From positions 496,001 through 560,000 of the forward strand of contig NZ_CP095740.1 of the NCBI RefSeq assembly GCF_023078455.1: a stretch of 64,000 bases of DNA. The letters run 5' to 3'. The notes beneath the pieces are model-generated. The model was not told the DNA's origin and did not search any database. It was given only the letters and a program-made list of their open reading frames with translations. Positions within the stretch are counted from its first letter, which is position 1; each line of letters starts with the position of its first letter. Of the stretch, positions 57,753-64,000 are shown in pieces. Made by a program: the position numbers and the translations under genes. Origin of the DNA: Luteibacter aegosomatis (lineage in GTDB: Bacteria; Pseudomonadota; Gammaproteobacteria; Xanthomonadales; Rhodanobacteraceae).

Positions 57753-60544
57753 CACGCCACCTCGGCCTTACGCCGCAGGACGGCCAGGGGTTGCGCCCAC
57801 TGGGCACCGGGCCGCCGCTTGCTGGTCACCAGGGTGAGATCCGACGGCTGGAACACGTTCACGTTGTGCGTGGCGGGGGTGGTAAGGATGTACTGCGCGC
57901 GGGTGGATTTGAGGAACGCGCCGACCTTATCGATGTTGAAGATGTCCAGGTGGGCGAACGGTTCGTCGATGAAGACGAAACCGCCCGGGCGATCCTCGTC
58001 GCGCATCAACGCCACGAGCAGCAAGAGCGACTTCATCACCTGCTGTCCGCCCGACGCCTCGCCGTCGTCCATCCCGATCCAGCCCTTCTTGTCGAATTCA
58101 AAACGCACGTGGAGAGCGGCCGAGGCCAGCGCGAGATCGTCGTTGGTCAGCTCGGGCAGGTCGACGTCGACGCCGATGCCCGCCAATTCGGCCAGGATCT
58201 TGAGGTTCTTGGCGTAGCGGCGCACGGTATTGCGCAATACCTGGATGTACGCGCCGCGGGCTTCATGCGTGATGCGACTCGCGCGTTCCAGGTGTATCCG
58301 TCGCTTGTCGAGATCGCCCTTCAGGCCCTCGTGGTCGGCGCCCAGCTTGTCGCGAAGCGACAGCACGCTGGCATCGGTTTCCCAATGGCCTTCCTCGAGG
58401 CGCCGTTCGTTTCGCTCGATGGCGCGGCGCACCTCCGACGACGACTGGAAATCCTCGCGCAAGGCGGCCATGGCGGCGCGCGTACGTTTCGCCAGGGGCA
58501 CGTGGACCCGCTTGGCACGGAAGGCCTTGAGGCGCTCCAGCTGTTCACCGCTGGTGTGGTGATGCTGTCGTTCGGCCTCCACCTGCTGGCGACGTACGGT
58601 GACCTGTTCACGCGCGGCATGGTCGCGGGCGTTGGAGGTCTTGGTCCGTTTCTCGCGCACGCTCTCGTAGTGTTGCTCGGCGGCGACGTGGCTGTCGGCA
58701 GTGCGCTGCACGTCCTCCTGCAATCGGGCCTGCTGCTCGCGCGCTTCGTTGAATTCGTCCGCACGGTCGGCCAACTGGCTGCTGGCGTTGGCGCCGCGCA
58801 GGATGCTCTCGGCGTCGCTGGCCTGGGCCGACGCGGTCTTGCGCTCATCGGCAAGGGCGCGAAGGCGCTCCTCGATATCGCGCAGGCGCGCTTCGCCGTC
58901 GCGCAACTGGCGTTCGCGGGCCGCCGCGCCGAAATACATGTCGTCCACGCCGAGATGACGGCCACCGCGACGTTCGCGGAAATAACCCTGCGGGGTGATC
59001 CAGTCCTGGTCGCGGCCGAGCTTCGATCCTTCGGCGATGTCGTCCACGCGTCGGATGCGGTCGAGGTTGCGCAGCAGCCAGTCGGGGGCGGCGGAGGAGA
59101 ACTCGACCACTTCAAGGAGCGAGCCGGGCGTCGGCCTGCCGGCAGGCTCGCGGTCGGCGACCACGAAGTGCTTGTAGCGCATCGATTCGCCGAGCTTCCA
59201 CGCTTTTTCGCGGTCGCGCGGGTCGTCGAGCAGCACTACGTGGCGATAGCCCGCGAGCACGGCTTCGACGGCCGCCTGCCAGCGTGGCTGGGTGATTTCG
59301 ACGGTTTCGCTGAGCATGCCGTGGCGAATGCCCGCGTCGTCCAATGCGCGACGGAAAGCGGCCTCGAAGTCGGGCGTGTAGCGGCGGCCGCTGCGCCACG
59401 CGGACAGCTTGCTGGTGAGCGTGCCCAGCTCCTGGCGAAGCGTGCCTTCCTCGTCCTGCAGGACGCGCAACCGCGCGCGAGCGTCGCGCGCGATGGTGGC
59501 GAGTTGCTCGTGGTCGGCGCCGTCCTGCGCCGCCACGGTTTGGCGGAGGCGGTTTTCCTGGTTGATGATCAGGTCGTTCTGGGCGAGCGCGGCGCGTGCG
59601 GCATCGAGGCTTTTCTGCGTGGTCTGGCGCGCGGCGTCGGCGTCGTTCTGTTCGATGCGCAGCTGCTCGCCCGTGGCGTCGAGCGTCTGCAACTGCAGGG
59701 TGATGTCCGCGTCCTGACGCTTCAGTTCCGCCACGCGGCGCTTGAAACCGTTGAGCGCCGGACGCGCGCCGCGGATGCTGGCCGCGATTTCGGCCAGTTC
59801 GATGCGTGGCTGGATATCCGCCACGAGCGATACGCGTTCTTCCTTGAGCGCGGCCCATTCCTGGTACGAGCGCGATCGCGCCTCGGCCTCCTGCAGGCTG
59901 ATGCCGATCAGCGAGAGTTGCTGTTCCAATCCGTGCAGTTCGCGGTCGGCTTCGGTCTGCTCATTACGCGCGCGCTGGTAGTCGTCCAGGACCGTCTTGT
60001 CGCCGAACACGTCGAAGACCAGGTCGAGCAGCTGCTTGGGAGGCAACTGGCAGAGCTTGTCGGTCGCGCCCTGTTCGAGCGTGAGCACGCGGCGAATCGC
60101 TTGCGACAGGCCGGCGCCCTCCAGGCGAACGCGATATTCGCGCAAGCCGAGGAAGTCGTTGCGCTCGGCGATGTCTTCGACGCTGACGTCGCCACCCAGC
60201 ACGGCATACTGGCGCGTCCACTCGCCACCCTTCTTCTGGATGCGGCAGGCGAGGGTGACCTCGCGATCCATGATGGGAAAGAACGGGCGTTCGCCGTTCG
60301 GGCCCGGCAGGTTGCCCACTCGCGCACGCAACCAGGCGAACGGCTGGCCGTTGTGGCGAAGGTAGCTTTTGTAGTCGCGGTTGCCTGCGCAATCGATGGT
60401 GAGCAGCGTGCGCAAGGCGTCGAGCAGCGTGGTCTTGCCCGAACCGTTCGGGCCCACGACGGTGACGATGTTGGTGTCCAGCGGCAGGCTGAAACGCTGC
60501 CAGTAGTCCCAGTGGACGACCTCGAGGCTGCGGAAATCAAACAT
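57752..60544 (-). CDS. jetC: SMC-like ATPase of Wadjet/Mks complex (JetC / MksB-like)
   Basis: 930 aa. N-terminal head with Walker A GPNGSGKTT at 31-39, coiled coil about 185-385, a hinge-like region about 390-545, second coiled coil about 545-750, and C-terminal head with signature SGGQQ (about 831) and Walker B GGFVFIDEPFAHLD (about 854-867). The hinge has SMC-hinge-like elements: WQAAVEAVL (422-430) and VVLLDDPRDREKAW. The arms are only about 200 residues each, shorter than MukB or SMC. ATP-driven DNA loop extrusion is expected. It overlaps the MukE-like gene by eight bases. Confidence 0.9.
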   Translation of the reverse strand: MFDFRSLEVVHWDYWQRFSLPLDTNIVTVVGPNGSGKTTLLDALRTLLTIDCAGNRDYKSYLRHNGQPFAWLRARVGNLPGPNGERPFFPIMDREVTLACRIQKKGGEWTRQYAVLGGDVSVEDIAERNDFLGLREYRVRLEGAGLSQAIRRVLTLEQGATDKLCQLPPKQLLDLVFDVFGDKTVLDDYQRARNEQTEADRELHGLEQQLSLIGISLQEAEARSRSYQEWAALKEERVSLVADIQPRIELAEIAASIRGARPALNGFKRRVAELKRQDADITLQLQTLDATGEQLRIEQNDADAARQTTQKSLDAARAALAQNDLIINQENRLRQTVAAQDGADHEQLATIARDARARLRVLQDEEGTLRQELGTLTSKLSAWRSGRRYTPDFEAAFRRALDDAGIRHGMLSETVEITQPRWQAAVEAVLAGYRHVVLLDDPRDREKAWKLGESMRYKHFVVADREPAGRPTPGSLLEVVEFSSAAPDWLLRNLDRIRRVDDIAEGSKLGRDQDWITPQGYFRERRGGRHLGVDDMYFGAAARERQLRDGEARLRDIEERLRALADERKTASAQASDAESILRGANASSQLADRADEFNEAREQQARLQEDVQRTADSHVAAEQHYESVREKRTKTSNARDHAAREQVTVRRQQVEAERQHHHTSGEQLERLKAFRAKRVHVPLAKRTRAAMAALREDFQSSSEVRRAIERNERRLEEGHWETDASVLSLRDKLGADHEGLKGDLDKRRIHLERASRITHEARGAYIQVLRNTVRRYAKNLKILAELAGIGVDVDLPELTNDDLALASAALHVRFEFDKKGWIGMDDGEASGGQQVMKSLLLLVALMRDEDRPGGFVFIDEPFAHLDIFNIDKVGAFLKSTRAQYILTTPATHNVNVFQPSDLTLVTSKRRPGAQWAQPLAVLRRKAEVA

Positions 60545-61268
60545 CGTCGTTGTCCTCGACCTCGGTGTCGTCGATCAGCTCGTCGCCGGCTTCGCCGGCG
60601 GGTGCGTTCGCCGCGCGCGCCGACGCTTCGGTCAGCAGGTCGCCCAGCGCGCCGTCGAGCACGCGCCTGGCCGTGCGTTCGTAATCGAAGGCGAGGTCCA
60701 GCAGGGGGCCTTCGGCGATCAGGCGGCTGTCCGGCCCGTCGCCGCGCTTGCGGATGATGAATCCCAGGCGGCTCAAGGTGCCCAAGAGGATGTTGATGCG
60801 CATCTTCCCGCCGAGTTTCTCGCCGAAATCGGCCAGCAGCGTGCGCTCGGCGATGACCGGCGCCATCGCGGGGTCGCGGGGAATGGGTTTTTCCTCGGCG
60901 AACATCTGGGTCTGCGAGGCGGCGGCTTCCAGCTCTTGGCGCTCCACCTGCCGCTGGCGCTTGGGCAATACGATCAGGGCCCAGATCACCACCAGCAGGG
61001 CCACGCCGTCGCGGTCCAGCTGCATCGTGTTGGAAATCCAGCTGTCGCTGCCGCCGAAGACGGCGCGTTCGCTCTTTCGCGATACGGCCAGGCCGATATA
61101 GGCGGCGTAGGGATGCTCTCGCAGTTCAAGGCCCACGGCTTCGAGGCGGCGATCGAGTTCTTCGCGGTAGCTTTCGTCGAGCAGCGCCTTGCGCGCCTGC
61201 ACGTCGTCGCGCGGCAGCCATCGCTGGGCGAGCAGGCGGGTGACCAGGCTGGCGGTATCGTCATGCAT
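60537..61268 (-). CDS. jetB: MukE-like subunit (JetB / MksE, DUF4194-like)
   Basis: 243 aa. The N-terminus (LLAQRWLPRDDVQARKALLDESYREELDRRLEAVG) and LREHPYAAYIGLAV resemble DUF4194. The C-terminal winged-helix region is about 130-200 (RTLLADFGEKLGGKMRINILLGTLSRLGFI). The C-terminal 40 residues are acidic. In condensin-like complexes this protein bridges the kleisin and SMC heads. The start at MHDDTASL has AAGGA upstream and overlaps the kleisin-like stop by eight bases. Confidence 0.85.
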   Translation of the reverse strand: MHDDTASLVTRLLAQRWLPRDDVQARKALLDESYREELDRRLEAVGLELREHPYAAYIGLAVSRKSERAVFGGSDSWISNTMQLDRDGVALLVVIWALIVLPKRQRQVERQELEAAASQTQMFAEEKPIPRDPAMAPVIAERTLLADFGEKLGGKMRINILLGTLSRLGFIIRKRGDGPDSRLIAEGPLLDLAFDYERTARRVLDGALGDLLTEASARAANAPAGEAGDELIDDTEVEDNDDV

Positions 61269-62577
61269 CGGTGGTGTCCTTCGCGCCATCGCGAGGACGC
61301 AGGCGTCCGGCGCTGACGAGCGCGATGTGGGGCAGGTCGGGGTCGATCAACAGCGGCTCGATCTCGAGCGCGAGCGGCAGTCGGGCGAGGTCGGCGGTGC
61401 CGCCTTCCAGCGCCGCGGATTCGGGGTCGCCGAGGAGTCCGAGTAGCGAAAGGCGATACGCAGACAGCGCGTAGTCGTCGCCGATGAGCGTCTCGGACAG
61501 TTCGCGAGGGGCCACGAGGGCGGCCAGTTCCGCGTGCCACTCCTCCAGGTAGCGAAGGTCTTCCTCGCTGGTGGGCAGTTCCGCGGTTTCCGGCGGCGCC
61601 TCCGCGTTGGGCAGGGTGGTGACCTCGGCGGCGAGGCGTTCGCGTTCGAGCAGTTCGTATTCGGCCACGTCCAGGGCGATCTGGTCGTGCAGGAAGGGGG
61701 CGGGCAGGGGCAGCAGCAGCTGTCCGTCTTCGAAGGCGGACAGCGTGTCGATGTCCTGCGCGCGCAGCCAGCCGACGAGGTCGGAAGAGGACAAGCCGGT
61801 GCGGCCCAGATGCACGCGATGTTGGTCGATCTTGTTGAGTTCGCGCTGGAACACGCCCGCCTGGCGCAGCAGCGAGCTTTGCGCACGGCCTACCGCCTGG
61901 GCGAGACGATGGGCGGCGGGCTCGAGTTCTTCCTGGCGGGTGATGGACGCGACCACCTCGGTACCTTTTTCCACCCATGTCCACACCGACTCGAGACGTT
62001 CGGCGGCACGACGGATGCGATGCTCGGAGCCGGAGAGTACGGCGCGGTCGAAGTCTTCCTTCAGTTCCGTCAGGCGCGAGAGCAGGTGGCCCAGTTCGTC
62101 CACCGATACGCGGCCCACGGCCTGCCCGGCGGCGAGCTGGGCGGTGAGGTAGCCCAGGCCGTCGTCGTCGTCACGCTCGAATTCCAGCATCGCGGCTAAC
62201 GCACCCAGGGCCTTCCGACCGACGGGACCGATGCGATAGCGCATGGTTTCGCCGTCGTAGACGAGGATGTCGTGATCCTTGAGGCGCTGGACGACGGTTT
62301 CGAGCTTGACCGGATCGACGAAAGCGAGCTGGTCGCGGATTTCCTGCGGCGTCCACTCCGTGGCGTGCGAGCGCGCGCCGATGGTACGAAGCACCAGCAG
62401 GCGAAGGAGCACCTGCGTTTCGCTACCGTGGAAGAGGGCGGAAAACGCGCGCAACAGGCCGCGCCCGCGCAGCAGCGGAAAAAGCGAAGGTAAGTCTTCC
62501 GCGACGACGCCGTCGCGGAAAACATCCTGCAGGCGCTCGTCGTGGAAGGAAGTGTCGTTCGGGCCGCTCAACGTCAA
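61261..62577 (-). CDS. jetA: Kleisin-like subunit (JetA / MksF-like)
   Basis: 438 aa. The N-terminal half has a winged helix (about 55-120: [50 protein letters not shown]), followed by helical and coiled-coil parts (about 160-290) and an acidic C-terminal domain. This fits the MukF/MksF/JetA role of linking SMC heads. No ATG or GTG exists in a sensible position; the first usable codon is a TTG whose bases overlap the folE stop (TTGA). Translation is therefore likely coupled to folE. The second TTG at 62571 is an alternative. Confidence 0.8.
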   Translation of the reverse strand: MTLSGPNDTSFHDERLQDVFRDGVVAEDLPSLFPLLRGRGLLRAFSALFHGSETQVLLRLLVLRTIGARSHATEWTPQEIRDQLAFVDPVKLETVVQRLKDHDILVYDGETMRYRIGPVGRKALGALAAMLEFERDDDDGLGYLTAQLAAGQAVGRVSVDELGHLLSRLTELKEDFDRAVLSGSEHRIRRAAERLESVWTWVEKGTEVVASITRQEELEPAAHRLAQAVGRAQSSLLRQAGVFQRELNKIDQHRVHLGRTGLSSSDLVGWLRAQDIDTLSAFEDGQLLLPLPAPFLHDQIALDVAEYELLERERLAAEVTTLPNAEAPPETAELPTSEEDLRYLEEWHAELAALVAPRELSETLIGDDYALSAYRLSLLGLLGDPESAALEGGTADLARLPLALEIEPLLIDPDLPHIALVSAGRLRPRDGAKDTTDA

Positions 62578-63170
62578 CGCCGGTCGACGCCGACGAAGCG
62601 GAGGAATTCGCCGCGCGTGCGCGGGTCTTCGCGGAAGCTGCCGAGCATCTGGCTGGTGATCATCGACACGCCGCGCTTGTGCACGCCACGGGTGGTCATG
62701 CACTCGTGGCTGGCGTCGATCACCACGCCGACGCCGCGCGGGCGCAGGGTATCTTCGATGCAATGCGCGATCTGCGCCGTGAGCTTTTCCTGCACCTGGA
62801 AGCGACGGGCGAAACCGTCGACCACGCGGGCGAGCTTGCTGATGCCGACGACGCGGTCGGTGGGCACGTAGCCCACGTGGGCGCGACCGATGATCGGCGC
62901 CATGTGGTGTTCGCAATGGCTCTCGAACTCGATGTCGCGCAGCACGATCATCTCGTCGTAGCCGGCCACTTCCTCGAAGGTGCGGCGCAGGTACTCGGCC
63001 GGATCCTCGTCGTATCCCTTGAACCAGTCGGAATAGGCCTTGACCACGCGCTTGGGGGTGTCGAGCAAACCTTCGCGCTTCGGATCCTCGCCCGCCCACA
63101 ACAGCAGGGTGCGCACGGCCTCCTCGGCCTGCTCGCGGGTGACCGGGCGGGGCTTGTCGGCGTCGCTCAT
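62574..63170 (-). CDS. folE: GTP cyclohydrolase I
   Basis: 198 aa. Converts GTP to dihydroneopterin triphosphate, the first step of folate synthesis. Zinc ligands are seen in SHCEHHMAP (Cys, His) and HECMTTRG (Cys). Other motifs: [17 protein letters not shown] and [10 protein letters not shown] used the ATG of MSDADKP; a longer in-frame start is possible. Its stop overlaps the first gene of the Wadjet-like operon. Confidence 0.95.
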   Translation of the reverse strand: MSDADKPRPVTREQAEEAVRTLLLWAGEDPKREGLLDTPKRVVKAYSDWFKGYDEDPAEYLRRTFEEVAGYDEMIVLRDIEFESHCEHHMAPIIGRAHVGYVPTDRVVGISKLARVVDGFARRFQVQEKLTAQIAHCIEDTLRPRGVGVVIDASHECMTTRGVHKRGVSMITSQMLGSFREDPRTRGEFLRFVGVDRR

Positions 63171-63237
63171 GGGGCGCAAATCCTCGAAGTGGTGCAAACG
63201 GGCATTGTAACGCGGGGGCGGGGCGGTGGGGCGGGGC

Positions 63238-63329
63238 GAAAGACGCTGGGCTCCTGCCTTCGCAGGAACGACGGCCGTTTCAAGGTGCCGCTCGTCGCTC
63301 CTGCGTAGGCAGGAGCCCAGTGCCTTTCG
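63238..63329. repeat. REPIN-like paired palindrome (family 2)
   Basis: Two inverted arms with CTGGGCTCCTGC...GCAGGAACGAC hairpins, separated by about 25 bp, between folE and rmuC. Same family as 22421-22525. Confidence 0.8.
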
Positions 63330-63332
63330 GCC

Positions 63333-64000
63333 TCAGTCCTCGGGTTCGCCCTCGGGTTCCCCTTCTTCGGCCCCCAGCTCCAGCAACTGCTGCGTCTCCT
63401 CCCCACCCAGCGTCTCGACCCCGCGCAAGCGCCGCTCGATGGCCCGCGTGCGCACGCCGGCGCTGTCGATGCTGTTGCGCACGGTATCCAGCTGCTTGCG
63501 CGTCTTTTCCAGCACGGTGCCGAACTTGCCGAATTCGTTCTTCACCGCGCCCAGCACCTGCCAGACCTCCGACGAGCGCTTCTCGATGGCCAGCGTGCGG
63601 AAACCCATCTGCAGGCTGTTGAGCAGGGCGGTGAGGGTGGTCGGACCCGCCACGGTCACGCGATGCTCGCGCTGGAGCTGGTCGGACAGGCCCGGCCGGC
63701 GGATCACCTCGGCGTACAGGCCCTCGGTGGGCAGGAAGAGGATGGCGAAATCGGTGGTGTGCGGCGGTGCCACGTATTTGCCGCGAATGCGCTTGGCTTC
63801 CTCGCGCACGCGCAGCTCCAGGGCCTTGCCGGCGGCGAGTACGCCCTCGGCGTCGGCTGCGTCCTGGGCGTCGAGCAGGCGCTGGTAGTCCTCGACGGGA
63901 TACTTGGCGTCGATCGGCAGCCACACCGGCTCGCCGTCGTCGGTGCCGGGCAGGCGGATGGCGAACTCCACGCGCTCGGCCGAACCGGGGACGGTGGCGA
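63333..64000 (-). CDS. rmuC: DNA recombination protein RmuC, N-terminus cut by window edge
   Basis: C-terminal 222 residues only. RmuC features: WLPIDAKYPVEDYQRLLDA, IRGKYVAPPHTTDFAILFLPTEGLYAEV, and VAGPTTLTALLNSLQMGFRTLAIE. The tail from about 25 residues before the stop is acidic (EEGEPEGEPED). RmuC limits inversions at short repeats; the nuclease-like core is in this part. The stop lies at 63333, four bases after a family 2 repeat. Confidence 0.93.
   Translation of the reverse strand, partial: ATVPGSAERVEFAIRLPGTDDGEPVWLPIDAKYPVEDYQRLLDAQDAADAEGVLAAGKALELRVREEAKRIRGKYVAPPHTTDFAILFLPTEGLYAEVIRRPGLSDQLQREHRVTVAGPTTLTALLNSLQMGFRTLAIEKRSSEVWQVLGAVKNEFGKFGTVLEKTRKQLDTVRNSIDSAGVRTRAIERRLRGVETLGGEETQQLLELGAEEGEPEGEPED

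Noticed and set aside
57791..60757. 988-codon plus-strand frame opposite the SMC gene
   Set aside because: Antisense to the SMC-like gene, which has Walker A, signature and Walker B motifs in the other strand.
62578..63099. 5' extension of the kleisin-like frame into folE
   Set aside because: Reads folE in the wrong frame; FolE has all zinc ligands, so the extension is not coding.

Overview
The window is about 64 kb of high-GC, gene-dense chromosome from a gammaproteobacterium. The genes most resemble those of Xanthomonadales/Lysobacterales, probably the Rhodanobacteraceae (Luteibacter/Dyella-like). This is an inference from protein character and gene neighbourhoods, such as an aa3-type coxBAC cluster with heme A synthesis genes, DsbA-family lipoproteins, cytochrome c4 next to engB, and gltBD. 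No search was run. There are no rRNA or tRNA genes, CRISPR arrays, insertion sequences or prophage. Both edges cut genes: slt on the left, rmuC on the right.

Layout. 0-7.3 kb: a lytic transglycosylase, a membrane GH17 enzyme, an EEP nuclease/phosphatase with a small membrane partner, two DsbA-family lipoproteins and diheme cytochrome c4. 7.3-12 kb: engB, free methionine sulfoxide reductase, bioD, a hypothetical and a lipoprotein M3 peptidase. 12-14.9 kb: a looser stretch of unrecognised short genes, the most accessory-looking part. 14.9-18.1 kb: a minimal bifunctional putA. 18.2-27.9 kb: the respiratory block (DUF2244 protein, coxB, coxA, a 41-residue membrane protein, coxC, a secreted serine protease, a DUF2909-like protein, surf1, a CxxxC membrane protein, ctaA, ctaB). 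28-35.4 kb: hydrolase-hemH, SYLF protein, tatABC, and envC-ctpA. 35.6-42.5 kb: gltBD and an NRDE protein. 42.6-56.5 kb: mixed housekeeping (SDR, YchJ-WYL pair, lipocalin, hutD-dinG, two DUF1993 genes bracketing an ABC exporter and FUSC protein, diguanylate cyclase, CPA2 antiporter, EF-hand protein, cysteine synthase).

56.5-63.2 kb holds the most notable system. It is a four-gene condensin-like operon with Wadjet (JetABCD) / MksFEBG architecture: kleisin-like, MukE-like, SMC-like and Toprim-nuclease-like subunits. All four genes overlap end to start, and the whole unit is fused to the 3' end of folE through an apparent TTG start. Its SMC subunit has short arms and a recognisable SMC-type hinge.

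The intergenic spaces carry two families of paired palindromic repeats (REPIN-like). One family is built on GCGGACAGGGTCCGC flanked by a TCCCACC tag, the other on a CTGGGCTCCTGC-type palindrome. They sit mainly at gene 3' ends, and one supplies the last codons and stop of hutD. Very long open frames antisense to putA, coxBAC, gltB and the SMC gene are high-GC shadows and are not annotated.
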